The notes beneath the pieces were generated by a model, which saw nothing but the letters and a program-made list of their open reading frames with translations, did not search any database and was not told the DNA's origin. This document shows, in pieces, positions 1 to 8,506 of a stretch of 64,000 bases of DNA. The stretch spans positions 34,091 through 98,090 of the forward strand of contig CAYOZN010000024.1 of NCBI GenBank assembly GCA_964408455.1. Direction: 5' to 3'. Each line of letters opens with the position of its first letter. Position 1 is the first letter of the stretch. The stretch is from CAYOZN01 sp964408455. Its GTDB lineage: Bacteria > Planctomycetota > Phycisphaerae > UBA1845 > UTPLA1. The translations under genes were made by a program, and so were the position numbers.

Positions 1-1059
1 GATGGACTGGTGCTTCGGCGTCATGCCGGCGCGGCGAATGGCCTCTTCGGCCAGCGTCATGGCCCGCGGCTCCTTGCCGAGATATTCGAGCATGTTGCGA
101 TACTGCTCGGTCACGTCAATTTTTATCTTCGCCTCCGGGTGCTCGGCGGAAAGGGTGTCGGCAATGGTGCGGAGGATCTTCTCCTGCTCGGCCAGTTCGG
201 CCGTCTTGAACGAGCGCAGGAGGACCTTGAGCTTGACCTCGGGCACGCCGCCTTCGATGACGTAGGGATGCATGAAGCCAACGCGGCCTTCTGTCGTTTC
301 GGGCGCCATCGTGCGCCACGGCAGGCGCTCGATAAACTGTCCTGCCAGGCGGATGGCATTGACCATGCGATCCTTGGCAAAGCCGGGATGGATGTTTTTG
401 CCGGTGATGGTGACGGTCGCCAGATTGGCGGACCAGGTTTCGTTTTCGATGTAGGCCTCGTCTTCGCCGTCGAGGGTGTAGGCGCAAATGGCGCCGACCT
501 TTTTCAAATCGATGTGGTCGGTGCCGTGGCCGATTTCCTCGTCGCAGGTGAAGACGATGCGGATGGGCCCGTGCTTCAATTCCGAATGGCTCATCAAATG
601 GGCCGCGGCGGTCATGATGACGGCGACGCCGGCCTTGTCGTCGGCGCCGAGAAGCGTGGTGCCGTCGGTCGTGATGATGGTCTTGCCCTTGCAGGCTTTC
701 AGCGCCGGCGCCTCTGCCACGCGGATGACCTTGGACTTGTCACCGGGGAGCACGATGTCGCTGCCGTCGTAATTGCGGATAATGTTGGGCTTGACGTTCT
801 TTGCGGTGTATTCGGGCGACGTGTCGACGTGAGCGAGCCAGGCGATGGTCGGCGCGCCGTCGACGTTGGCCGGGATCGTCGCCATGACGATGCCTTTTTC
901 GCTCATGCCGACGTCAGACAGCTTGAGCTGCGACAGCTCCTCCTTCAGCATGCGGCCGAGATCGAGCTGGCTGGGCGTGCTGGGATAGGTGGGAGAATCT
1001 TCCTTTGCGGTCGTTTCGATTTGGACATAGCGACAGAAGCGATCGAGAAGCGTGCTCAT
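1..1059 (-). CDS. pepT: Peptidase T (tripeptide aminopeptidase), C-terminus cut by the window edge
   Basis: Cytoplasmic zinc aminopeptidase of family M20B that removes the N-terminal residue of tripeptides. The frame is open to the left edge, so 353 codons of a family normally near 410 residues are present. The ATG at 1059 opens with MSTLLDRFCRYVQIET, a typical PepT start. Visible motifs in order are LAHVDTSPE (zinc His and catalytic Asp), LGADDKAGVA (bridging Asp), TCDEEIGHG (catalytic Glu pair) and NIHPGFAKDRMVNA (lid domain). The last visible codons read MTPKHQSI, so the final zinc-ligand region lies outside the window. Several other-frame readings overlap it and are shadows. Identity is confident from motif order and spacing. 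Confidence 0.93.
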   Translation of the reverse strand, partial: MSTLLDRFCRYVQIETTAKEDSPTYPSTPSQLDLGRMLKEELSQLKLSDVGMSEKGIVMATIPANVDGAPTIAWLAHVDTSPEYTAKNVKPNIIRNYDGSDIVLPGDKSKVIRVAEAPALKACKGKTIITTDGTTLLGADDKAGVAVIMTAAAHLMSHSELKHGPIRIVFTCDEEIGHGTDHIDLKKVGAICAYTLDGEDEAYIENETWSANLATVTITGKNIHPGFAKDRMVNAIRLAGQFIERLPWRTMAPETTEGRVGFMHPYVIEGGVPEVKLKVLLRSFKTAELAEQEKILRTIADTLSAEHPEAKIKIDVTEQYRNMLEYLGKEPRAMTLAEEAIRRAGMTPKHQSI

Positions 1060-1165
1060 GGCGTCCTCCAGTCTGGCGTTGCGGCTGCGAGGGCTGCGGC
1101 GGAGTCAGACGACTGGCACGCCGGCATGCCTGCGGTGCGCTCGGGCATGCCAGCCCCGGTCCCGC

Positions 1166-1384
1166 CTAAATGCCGAGTAGATCGGAGATGATGATCGCGA
1201 CGGTGTTGATCAGCACCGAGTTGATCAGTGATTGCAATTCAAAATTTACGGCGCCCAGAAGGTCGGGGAAGCATGCGGGCACCTGAAAGAGCGGCAAGGC
1301 GGCGGCCATGACCAACATCCGCCTTCGCCTGCGCAAGATCCAACGAAATACGCGCTTCTGCCCCGACACGTTGCGACTGGTCAT
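1166..1384 (-). CDS. Small lipobox protein A, first of three tandem relatives
   Basis: 72-residue protein of unknown function. The start ATG follows a strong AGGAGG with 7-nt spacing. The N-terminus is Arg-rich (RWILRRRRR), then a hydrophobic stretch ends in LFQVPAC, which resembles a lipobox, so the mature form would be a short lipid-anchored peptide beginning CFPDLLG. The rest (INSVLINTVAIIISDLL) is strongly hydrophobic. The next two genes share the layout: hydrophobic segment, Cys, an acidic residue two or three positions later, then a hydrophobic Ser/Asn/Thr-rich tail. Paralogy is inferred from layout, since sequence identity is low. Function cannot be assigned. Confidence 0.6.
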   Translation of the reverse strand: MTSRNVSGQKRVFRWILRRRRRMLVMAAALPLFQVPACFPDLLGAVNFELQSLINSVLINTVAIIISDLLGI

Positions 1385-1414
1385 TGCAGGCCTCCTGACA
1401 GAACCCGGCAGGCA

Positions 1415-1609
1415 TCAGACAACGCCGAAAATAGTGTTGAAAACAAGCGACGTGACGGTCTGGATGACCACGGCCGACGTGAGAATCAGGTTCTCGGCCA
1501 GCACGCGATTGAAGGCATCATCCGGCAGACAGCCGAAGGACTGATACAGGACCAGGACCGGCAGAACCTTGGCGATTCGCAGAAGCCTGCGGTGATGTCG
1601 GGCGACCAT
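1415..1609 (-). CDS. Small lipobox protein B, second of three tandem relatives
   Basis: 64-residue protein of unknown function with signal segment LLRIAKVLPVLVLYQSFGC ending at a lipobox-like SFGC, then LPDDAFNRVLAEN and a hydrophobic tail ending VTSLVFNTIFGVV. An in-frame ATG lies at 1621 directly abutting GGGAGG, too close for initiation, so the ATG at 1609 (12-nt spacing) was chosen. A terminator-like hairpin with a T tract ends only about 8 bases before the first ATG, which leaves almost no separate 5' leader if transcription comes from the upstream gene. It resembles neighbours A and C in size, Cys position and tail. Confidence 0.55.
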   Translation of the reverse strand: MVARHHRRLLRIAKVLPVLVLYQSFGCLPDDAFNRVLAENLILTSAVVIQTVTSLVFNTIFGVV

Positions 1610-1628
1610 GGGGTGCGTCATCCTCCCG

Positions 1629-1672
1629 AAAAAAAAGCCCCGGGCACAGTCCAGTCGGACTGTAACCGGGGC
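1629..1672 (-). terminator. Rho-independent terminator between small lipobox genes C and B
   Basis: Read on the minus strand, GCCCCGG and CCGGGGC arms enclose an inner AGTCC/GGACT stem and are followed by eight T residues (1636-1629). This is a complete intrinsic terminator for transcripts from the 1771-2034 gene. It abuts the ribosome-binding site of the 1415-1609 gene, so it could also act as an attenuator for that gene; that second role is inference. Confidence 0.8.
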
Positions 1673-1710
1673 GGATCATAGCACGGGAGGCAGATGGATG
1701 CGACGGGTTC

Positions 1711-1755
1711 ACCGGTTGGAAACCGGTGCCACATTTACCGGTTGGAAACCGGTGC
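1711..1755. repeat. Two copies of a 22-nt palindromic repeat (ACCGG-N7-CCGGTGCCAC)
   Basis: Copies at 1711-1732 and 1737-1755 (second truncated after CCGGTGC) share ACCGGTTGGAAACCGG, a 5-bp palindrome with a TTGGAAA centre and a TGCCAC tail. The same element recurs at 24432-24510 (three copies) and 26288-26309. Copies are 26-30 nt apart. They are intergenic, lying between genes B and C here. Confidence 0.85.
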
Positions 1756-1770
1756 AGCCAGAAGCCCGGA

Positions 1771-2034
1771 TCAGCAGGCCCAGGTCTGGGCGACGTCCAC
1801 GATGGCCTTGACGACCTGCTGCGTGGTATCGGAATCGGAGCCATCAATCGCCAAGAAGAAGGCGCTGATGAGCGAGGACAGCACGCCGGTCAACGAGGCC
1901 TGGAAGCCGGACAACAGGGTGTCGCGGACCTCCGGATCGCAGCCGGAGAAGCTGAGCTGAAGGGCGAATCCACCGGCAACCAGCGGCGCCCAGCGCTTGG
2001 CGGACAACAGCAGGAAAGGATGCTTTGACTTCAT
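1771..2034 (-). CDS. Small lipobox protein C, third of three tandem relatives
   Basis: 87-residue protein of unknown function. Signal segment APLVAGGFALQLSFSGC ends in a good lipobox (SFSGC), giving a mature lipoprotein beginning CDPEVRDTLLSGF, followed by a Ser/Leu/Ala-rich stretch SLTGVLSSLISAFF and the C-terminal VVKAIVDVAQTWAC. An ATG at 2040 sits inside the AAGGAGATG Shine-Dalgarno context; the ATG at 2034 has correct 6-nt spacing and was chosen. It is the best-formed lipoprotein of the three tandem genes. Role unknown. Confidence 0.65.
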   Translation of the reverse strand: MKSKHPFLLLSAKRWAPLVAGGFALQLSFSGCDPEVRDTLLSGFQASLTGVLSSLISAFFLAIDGSDSDTTQQVVKAIVDVAQTWAC

Positions 2035-2188
2035 GACCATCTCCTTCAGAAGCCCGATGAGATCAGGTTCCAGTTAAACATGGACGGGCGTGGTCCGGTT
2101 GAATCCATCCGGTGGCGCGTAGAGTCGCCGAACGCCGTCCAAAACCGCCATGCGGCGTTCCGATGTCCCGTCGCAACAAGCATACGAT

Positions 2189-3394
2189 TCAAACCGTGAT
2201 ACACATCGGCGCAGGAGACAGATGCGGTTTAGCAATCGCTGCGGATTCGACCTGGACGTGCCGCGAGATCGGACGTCGAATGACGCGGGGGCCGAGAAGA
2301 CAGGTGACTTCGTAGGGAATGGTGCCGATCTGTTGCGCCAGGGAGGCGACGGAGTTGGGTCGCTCGGGGCGATCGTCGATGAGCGTCATTTCGGTCCCGA
2401 CCGGTAAGGCGGGCAAATCGGTGAGGTCGATGGCCAACTGGTCCATGGAGATGCGTCCGATAACCGGAGCGTCCCCCACCGGCGTACCGACGACCGCCGC
2501 GTTCGATCGGGCCCGCAGAAATCCGTCAGAATAGCCGCATGGCAGAATCCCCAGGCGCGTCGCGCGCCTGGCGACAAAAGTGTGGGCATATCCGACGCCG
2601 TGGCCGGGCGGCAGTTCCTTGACCCCCGTGAGATGCGAGACGAGCCGCAGGATCGGCCGCAGCTCGATGGCCGAGGCCAGGTGCGGCGCCGGGTGAAGGC
2701 CGTACAGCGCCAAACCCGGCCGCACCATGTCAAAGTGCGCGTCGGGCCGTGCAATCGTGGCGGCACTGTTGGCGATGTGCAGCAGCGTGCCGGCGGGCAG
2801 CCGCGCCCCGCGCGCGGCCGCAAAGCGGCGAAACGCGGCCAGCTGCGCTTCGACGATATTCATGTCCTCGAAGTCGGCCGTGGCAAAGTGGGAGTAGAGC
2901 CCGCACAGGCGCAGACTCCGACATTGCAGGGCCGCGCCGACGAGGGCATCGAGCTCCCTGGGCATCACGCCCATGCGACCCATGCCCGTGTCGAGCTTGA
3001 TGTGCGCGGGGATCGGCAAATCCGCGCCGATTTCCTCGATTAACCGAATGGTGTCCGGATCGGTCAGCGTCATGCACAGGTTGTGCTCGACGAAGGCGCC
3101 CAGCCGTTCGCGACGCTGCGCCGGGCACGGGATGGCGAGCGGATGGCCCAGCACGAGGATCGGCCTCAACCAGCCAAGGGCTCGCAGCTCGATCGCCTCC
3201 TGGATATTTGCGACGGCGGCGAATTCGACGCCTTCGTCCTGCACGATCGGCGCCACGGCGGCCATGCCGTGGCCGTAGGCATCGGCCTTGAGCGCGGCGC
3301 ACATCCGGACGCCCGGGCGGCAAATGGCACGCAAGGCGCGCAGGTTGTGGCGCAGGTGGTCGGTATCGATGTAGGCGATGAGGTCGGTGAACAT
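2189..3394 (-). CDS. alr: Alanine racemase
   Basis: PLP enzyme interconverting L- and D-alanine to supply peptidoglycan synthesis in the cytoplasm. From the start at 3394 (MFTDLIAYIDTDHLRHNLR, matching the family opening) the PLP lysine lies in CAALKADAYGHG at about residue 36. Further motifs are KLDTGMGRMG, GLYSHFATAD, RPGLALYG, the catalytic tyrosine region GVGYAHTF, GYSDGF and GRISMDQLAIDL. Length of about 401 residues is usual to slightly long. An upstream ATG at 3439 would add 15 residues; neither start has a strong ribosome-binding site. It stands alone between the small lipoprotein cluster and the ABC transporter operon. Confidence 0.93.
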   Translation of the reverse strand: MFTDLIAYIDTDHLRHNLRALRAICRPGVRMCAALKADAYGHGMAAVAPIVQDEGVEFAAVANIQEAIELRALGWLRPILVLGHPLAIPCPAQRRERLGAFVEHNLCMTLTDPDTIRLIEEIGADLPIPAHIKLDTGMGRMGVMPRELDALVGAALQCRSLRLCGLYSHFATADFEDMNIVEAQLAAFRRFAAARGARLPAGTLLHIANSAATIARPDAHFDMVRPGLALYGLHPAPHLASAIELRPILRLVSHLTGVKELPPGHGVGYAHTFVARRATRLGILPCGYSDGFLRARSNAAVVGTPVGDAPVIGRISMDQLAIDLTDLPALPVGTEMTLIDDRPERPNSVASLAQQIGTIPYEVTCLLGPRVIRRPISRHVQVESAAIAKPHLSPAPMCITV

Positions 3395-3566
3395 CCGTGT
3401 CCCGTAGCGTGGTCGTCCTTGCCACGCATCTATATGCATCGGCTGCCGGAAAAAATAAAGTGAAAAACCGCGCCGATGCCAGGATTACGCGATTCCCGCG
3501 CAATTCACAGGCACCCGCAATGACGGTTCGACCGCAATTCAGGTATGCGCGGGCCCGCCAACCGGT

Positions 3567-5285
3567 TCAGAATTCCTGCCGGCGGAATGCACGCAGGCCG
3601 ATCCAGAGGGACGCCGCCGTCGTGCCGCCGCACAGCAGGATCAGCACAGCGAAGCACCCCCACGATTGCAACGGTACGCCGGCCAGGTCGCCCTTCTGCA
3701 CCATGAACCAGCAGGCGCCCCCGAAGAGCCCGACCGTCATGGCGACCACGCCGACACTGGCGATGAGATTCACGGTTCCGCCGAGGCCCGAGGCAATGCG
3801 GCTGGGATTGATCTCGCGATAGTCCGGCAGGCGCGCGCCAAGCCCGACGGCCATGCCGCACAGGGCAGCGCAGGCAGCGATGGTGGCGACGGCCTGAAGC
3901 GCGGCGAGCGACAGTGGCAGATCGATGGCACGAATCGAAAGCCAGGTGACGAGCAGGGCCGAGCCGGCGGTGATGGTCATCGCGTAGGCGAACTTGGCGG
4001 CGATGACGCTTCCCCGGCTCAGGGGCCAGAGCCCGACCAGCCACGACTGCCGCCCTTCCAGCGACATCATCGGAAACACAAACCGGCTGGTGAAGGTGGA
4101 GAGAATGAGCGTGATGGCGCCGTAGTTCAGAAAGCAGATCAGCGCGCGCCACTGAGTCGTGAAGCCCTCCGGCCGCGTGCGCGGCAGATAGAACAGGTAA
4201 AGCGAGAGAAGGCCGAACAGGATGGCCAGTTGCGACCATTGGAGCGGATCGCGCAGAAAGTTGCGCACGTCCTTGAGAATGAGCAGCCTCATGCGGATCG
4301 GCAGATAGAAGAACAGCGCCGCCGTGATCCACCGCGAGAATCGGCCGGTGACGCGCTGCGTCCGGATCGGCGCCGACCCGGCGCGGCCGAAGGCGACCAT
4401 CAGCTTGCGTGCGGCGATGGCGGTGGACCACCAGGCCGCAAACAGGGCCGTCGAGCCCGTCACCAGCAGATAAAACACCGCATCCAGTGGCTTATTCTCG
4501 ATGGAAAGCTGAATCGACCGAGAGACCCACGTCGACGGGAGCATGGCCGCCTTGAGATAGCTGAGATCGCCCAGCAGATTGTCGATGGACTCGCGGGTGA
4601 TCTGGGCCGCCGACAGCGACCACAGCTTTCCCCACCAGGCGAGCAGCATCACGAGCAGCACGACCGTGACATACAAGACCGTCCGCCCCGCCATGCGCGG
4701 CACGTAGAGGGCAACGGCCAATGCAGCGAGCAGCCCGGCGGCGCCGGGGATGGGCACGAAGCCGAGAAAGGCGCCGATGAACGTGGGATAGAAGTGCCAG
4801 GGCAGGTCCTGCGCCCGCCCCACCGCCAGCATCAGCGGCAACCCCAGCAGGACCAGCGACCAGCTGGCAAAGAAGATCGACTCAATGAACATGATGGCGA
4901 CGACGCTCTCGGCCCGGTTGGGCGCCGCGAGCAGGAACGACGGTTCGTCGCGGCTGAAGAGGGCGCCGTACACGATGATGCCGGTGGAGAACGCCAATAG
5001 CAGCGTCATGGAAAAGAAGAACAGGTGAAAGACATATGGCAGCGCGATGACCGATTCCTGCTCGAACCGGCGGATGAACACGAGTATGCGGTCGAAGATC
5101 AGGTACAGCGTGCCCCAGATGATGGCGACGAAGGCGATCACCATCAGGAGCTGAAGCGGATTCTGGTCGACAAGCTGCTTGAGCCGGTTTCGCAGAATGG
5201 CCAGCTTCAGGCGCAGCAGCACGCCGAAGCCCGGTGGCCGGGCCTGCGCAGGTGTTAACGGAATGGCATGCGCGAAGTGGGTCAT
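3567..5285 (-). CDS. ABC-2 type exporter permease
   Basis: 572-residue polytopic membrane protein. Hydrophobic segments recur through the protein (for example LLMVIAFVAIIWGTLYLIF, FHLFFFSMTLLLAFSTGIIV, LAILFGLLSLYLFYL), giving roughly twelve predicted membrane spans. Its ATG follows the ATPase stop codon by only a few bases, so the two are co-transcribed and very likely form one exporter. It resembles the large single-chain ABC-2 exporter permeases seen beside a CcmA-type ATPase. The substrate cannot be read from sequence. Neighbours give no further hint except a membrane-anchored protein at the front of the operon. Confidence 0.8.
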   Translation of the reverse strand: MTHFAHAIPLTPAQARPPGFGVLLRLKLAILRNRLKQLVDQNPLQLLMVIAFVAIIWGTLYLIFDRILVFIRRFEQESVIALPYVFHLFFFSMTLLLAFSTGIIVYGALFSRDEPSFLLAAPNRAESVVAIMFIESIFFASWSLVLLGLPLMLAVGRAQDLPWHFYPTFIGAFLGFVPIPGAAGLLAALAVALYVPRMAGRTVLYVTVVLLVMLLAWWGKLWSLSAAQITRESIDNLLGDLSYLKAAMLPSTWVSRSIQLSIENKPLDAVFYLLVTGSTALFAAWWSTAIAARKLMVAFGRAGSAPIRTQRVTGRFSRWITAALFFYLPIRMRLLILKDVRNFLRDPLQWSQLAILFGLLSLYLFYLPRTRPEGFTTQWRALICFLNYGAITLILSTFTSRFVFPMMSLEGRQSWLVGLWPLSRGSVIAAKFAYAMTITAGSALLVTWLSIRAIDLPLSLAALQAVATIAACAALCGMAVGLGARLPDYREINPSRIASGLGGTVNLIASVGVVAMTVGLFGGACWFMVQKGDLAGVPLQSWGCFAVLILLCGGTTAASLWIGLRAFRRQEF

Positions 5286-5291
5286 TGGGCG

Positions 5292-6065
5292 TCAGCCTGC
5301 ATGGCCCGCGATGGAACCTTCGGCCGAGTCTTCCGGCGCCGTCAGTTGCAGGAAAATGTCCTCGAGGCGGTGTTCGCGCTCGGCCTTGGCTCGCAATTCC
5401 GCCAGAGTGCCGCAGGCGATCAGCCGCCCGTGATTGATGATGCCAATGCGATCGGCGATGCTCTCGGCGACGTCGAGCGTGTGGGTGCTCATGAAGACGG
5501 TGCGGCCGGCATCGGCCCATTCGCGGAACAGCTCCTTCACGCGGCGAACCGAGCGCGGATCGAGGCCGACCATGGGCTCGTCCACCACGAGCACGTCGGG
5601 CTCGTGCAGCAGGGCCGCGGCCAGCACGACGCGCTGCTTCATGCCGTGGGAAAAACCCTCCGCGAGCTGGTCGGCGAACGCCGTGACATCGAGCCGCTCC
5701 ATGTAGCGCTTCAGCCGGGCCGAAAGCGCCGATGGCTCCACCGAGTACATCTGTGCGACGAACGTCATGAACTCGCGGGCCGTCAGTTTGCCATAAAGGA
5801 ATGGCTGATCGGGAACGAACGCGAGGCGAGACTTGGCTTCCTGATTGTCGGCCGACATGGTTTGTCCGCAGACCGCAATTCGTCCGCTGTCCGGCGAGAG
5901 CAGGCCGGTGATCATCTTGATCGTTGTCGTCTTGCCGGCGCCGTTGGGGCCCAGGAACGCGAAGACCTCTCCGCGATACACGTCGAGGGAAATGTTGTCC
6001 ACTGCCCGAAGCCTGCCATAGCAGCGGGTCACGTCGCGGATCTCGATGGTGCACTCGCGTGACAT
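5292..6065 (-). CDS. ABC transporter ATP-binding protein
   Basis: 257-residue cytoplasmic ATPase that should drive the adjacent permease. Walker A GPNGAGKTT is at residues 39-47, the Q-loop region VPDQPF near 84-89, the signature FSHGMKQRV at 138-146 (a degenerate LSGGQ, common in CcmA-type exporters), Walker B VLVVDEP at 158-164 and the switch His in STHTLD near 195. All residues needed for hydrolysis are present. The C-terminal part after about residue 220 is acidic and poorly conserved. It lies 6 bases upstream of the permease and about 60 bases downstream of the 6123-6980 gene. Confidence 0.92.
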   Translation of the reverse strand: MSRECTIEIRDVTRCYGRLRAVDNISLDVYRGEVFAFLGPNGAGKTTTIKMITGLLSPDSGRIAVCGQTMSADNQEAKSRLAFVPDQPFLYGKLTAREFMTFVAQMYSVEPSALSARLKRYMERLDVTAFADQLAEGFSHGMKQRVVLAAALLHEPDVLVVDEPMVGLDPRSVRRVKELFREWADAGRTVFMSTHTLDVAESIADRIGIINHGRLIACGTLAELRAKAEREHRLEDIFLQLTAPEDSAEGSIAGHAG

Positions 6066-6122
6066 GGTTTTGCTCGCCTGCGTCGGTCGGAGGCATGCCG
6101 GCCGGCATCGACCGGGTATTGC

Positions 6123-6980
6123 TCAATTCTCGCTGGCCGGCACGCGTGCGGCCCGCGACCGCTCCGAACGGGCCTCGCGCAGGAACTTCGCCTCCTGCCT
6201 GGCTTTTCGATATCTCTGCCGCTCAAACGGCTGGTCAATCATCCGGCACTTGCCGACCAGCGGTATGCGGACTTCCTGCCGCAGCACCCGTCCGCTCTCG
6301 TCGGCCCAGGCAACGGCGCCGGCCGCCTCGATGCGGAAACACTCCACGCGGCGGCCAGCGTGTTCGATGGATTCCCTGCCGGTCACCTCGACGAGGATGG
6401 TCGTGAATTCCACGGATTGACCCTTCAGCAGCGACAATGGATCGAGCGTACGCAGACGCCACCGCTGGCCGACGCGCAGGTTGCTTAGATGAGTGAAGGG
6501 GCGGATGGAATCAGACAGGTATTGCGCCAGGCGGCCGTCGAGAGATAGCTGGGTGACCGTTTCGCCGACGCGGGCGGTACAGGCGTATTCCTGTTCGTAA
6601 CGGGCACCGTCGATGTGGGCAGATAGCAGGGCCGTCTCGATTCGAAACGAGAACTCGTCGAGCTTGCGATCTTCGCCGTAGGTCAGGTCGGTCTCGAGAT
6701 ACAGATCGCCGGCCAGGGGCAGGACGCGTGAAAGGGCCTTCAAATCGAGTTCCGTCAGGCTGAGTACGCTCTGCTGGCCGGGCAGGGTCAGCGTCGTGAC
6801 CCAGGTGGTGCCGATCAGGCGGCCATCTTCACTGTACATGCCGACCTGGAATTCGGCCTGCGGGATGGGGGCGGAGGGCGGATCGTCGGCGAGCCAGTAT
6901 GGCAGGACGTCACGGCGAATCAGCAGGCCCATGCACAACAGCCAGACGACCGTGATGATGATACCGATGGCGCGGTTCAT
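6123..6980 (-). CDS. Hypothetical membrane-anchored protein, first gene of the ABC exporter run
   Basis: 285-residue protein with one N-terminal membrane segment (IGIIITVVWLLCMGLLI, residues 5-21) and a large, beta-rich extracytoplasmic domain ending in a basic tail rich in Arg, Lys and Glu (residues 250-285). No catalytic motif was recognised. It precedes the ATPase and permease on the same strand with a 57-base gap, so it could be an accessory component of the exporter, but this is inferred only from position. Confidence 0.7.
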   Translation of the reverse strand: MNRAIGIIITVVWLLCMGLLIRRDVLPYWLADDPPSAPIPQAEFQVGMYSEDGRLIGTTWVTTLTLPGQQSVLSLTELDLKALSRVLPLAGDLYLETDLTYGEDRKLDEFSFRIETALLSAHIDGARYEQEYACTARVGETVTQLSLDGRLAQYLSDSIRPFTHLSNLRVGQRWRLRTLDPLSLLKGQSVEFTTILVEVTGRESIEHAGRRVECFRIEAAGAVAWADESGRVLRQEVRIPLVGKCRMIDQPFERQRYRKARQEAKFLREARSERSRAARVPASEN

Positions 6981-7170
6981 GGGTGCGAGGAATCCCGGCT
7001 GCGGAGGCTGCGCGGCACGCGGGCCGTCGAACCGCCTCCGGCCGATTCTATGAGTCGCGACTTCGCAGCGTCAAACGACAAAAGGTCGGGAAAACCCGCA
7101 CGGGCATGCGGGTCGCGATAAAACTGCGCCTTGACATGGCCGGCGGCCTTGCGTCTTCTGCGCAGCAGGA

Positions 7171-7929
7171 ATGGTGCCTGGATTGGAAACCCGGACCTCT
7201 GAGAGAACGATCAGTCGCAGGGCAAAGCGCCGGCAACGCCGCGCGCGGATGCTGCTGATGGCCGGCGGCGTCACAATCGGGCTAATGGCCACTTTGATCG
7301 TGTGCGCGCTGGTGGGCCCGTCGTGGTACGAGCCGCCCACAGTGCCGCCCGAACGGCAGCAGCGCGTCCGGAACGATCTGATCAACGCCGAACAGGCCTT
7401 CACACGCGCGCTCTTTGCCGGCGAAACGTTTGACTACCACATCTACGACGACATGGTCAACGAGTGGATCGCGATGCGGCGGGAGATATTTCCGCTCATC
7501 GACCGCCTCGCCCCTGCCCTGGTGGCCAATCCGTCGCTTCGAATCACCGAAGACGGCGTGAGCATCGCCGGCCGATGCGATCTGGCCGGCGTGAGCGCCG
7601 TCGTCTCACTGGACCTGGAACTGTTTCGCGACGAGCGCGGCATCGTCGTGCGGGCTTCGGCGGCCCGGTGCGGCCGGCTGCCTATCCCGCTGACGCTCTC
7701 GGCCCTGCGGCTCCAGCGGCCGATCGCCTGTGCGCAGGGCCGGCTCTGGCCCGGCAGTCCGGCGGCGCGGGGCAATCTCATCGACGGCCTGGTCATCTCC
7801 GATCGCGCCTGGTGGAACAACGGGGGCATTGCCTACCAGGTGCGCGAACTGTCGCTGAAGAAGGGGCAGATCGATCTGCGAGTTCAACCGCTGGGGCATC
7901 ACGTCTCCAGTCGCGAAAGCGACCACTGA
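7171..7929 (+). CDS. Hypothetical membrane-anchored protein
   Basis: 252-residue protein. A very basic N-terminus (RRAKRRQRRAR) precedes one membrane segment (residues 28-48, GGVTIGLMATLIVCALVG). The remainder, with LRITEDGVSIAGRC and CGRLPIPLTLSAL, looks like the YpmS/DUF2140 layout: membrane anchor then a barrel-like domain assessing 'G-rank' beta strands; I hold this similarity as weak. The end overlaps the convergent 7899-8306 gene by 31 bases. The start at 7171 abuts AGGA; a later ATG at 7249 would remove the basic region and is possible. Confidence 0.6.
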   Translation: MVPGLETRTSERTISRRAKRRQRRARMLLMAGGVTIGLMATLIVCALVGPSWYEPPTVPPERQQRVRNDLINAEQAFTRALFAGETFDYHIYDDMVNEWIAMRREIFPLIDRLAPALVANPSLRITEDGVSIAGRCDLAGVSAVVSLDLELFRDERGIVVRASAARCGRLPIPLTLSALRLQRPIACAQGRLWPGSPAARGNLIDGLVISDRAWWNNGGIAYQVRELSLKKGQIDLRVQPLGHHVSSRESDH

Positions 7930-8306
7930 TCGGTGTGCACCTCGCGCAACAGTTGAAATGCCCCGCTCAGTCGCTCGCCTTCGAGCCGGACGATCCATCG
8001 ATCCTTCGCCATCAGCACCAGCCGGCACTGTCCACGATCGTATCGCGTCACGCGGCCCCGATCTCCGGAGACCGGCCCCTCGTAGTCGAGGTAGACTTTG
8101 CGATGATCGGCGATGCGCACGCACGGCACCGGCCGGATGAGGGCAATCTCCGGCGGCTGGTCGACGCGCCACGTGGCCAGTGCATCGCCCGAATCGATCA
8201 TCAAGTCGTAGTGGTTGCCCGAGGCGATCTCGTGATAGAGAACCACGAACGGCACCAGCGAACCCGGCTTGTGATTTTCCGTCGGCATGGCGAATCGCAG
8301 GCTCAA
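7899..8306 (-). CDS. Stand-alone LigD-type 3'-phosphoesterase domain protein
   Basis: 135-residue protein matching the N-terminal domain found in bacterial NHEJ ligase LigD (DNA polymerase ligase N-terminal domain). The pattern FVVLYHEIASGNHYDLMID corresponds to the family's H...HYDLR core with metal-binding His and Asp residues, followed by ATWRVDQPP (the LKSWAVPKGP equivalent) and YLDYEGPVSGDRG. Known members resect 3' ribonucleotides or phosphates at DNA ends. No ligase, polymerase or Ku gene is seen near it, so it acts alone or with distant partners. Its 3' end overlaps the convergent neighbour by 31 bases. Confidence 0.75.
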   Translation of the reverse strand: MSLRFAMPTENHKPGSLVPFVVLYHEIASGNHYDLMIDSGDALATWRVDQPPEIALIRPVPCVRIADHRKVYLDYEGPVSGDRGRVTRYDRGQCRLVLMAKDRWIVRLEGERLSGAFQLLREVHTDQWSLSRLET

Positions 8307-8506
8307 TATGGTCGCGGACCCGGCATCGTTCCCTTGTTGCCGCCGCTGATTGACAGTAGCATTCTATCGCCGTGGCGAAGGCACGCGGGCGCGCCGCCAG
8401 CGAGGCCGCCTGTTGCCCGCTTGTTTGACCGCGCCCGCGCGGAAACGAGTCGCCGCCGGTGCGGCGATCCGCCAGGCCCTCGCCGGTGAAAGGGAAGTGC
8501 ATCCCC

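Noticed and set aside
10..1191. Long plus-strand frame over the peptidase T gene
   Set aside because: Antisense of pepT; its translation is low in motifs, and the minus strand gives a full M20B sequence.
3666..5000. Long plus-strand frame over the ABC permease
   Set aside because: Arg/His/Gln-rich, no motif; the minus strand encodes a clear membrane protein.
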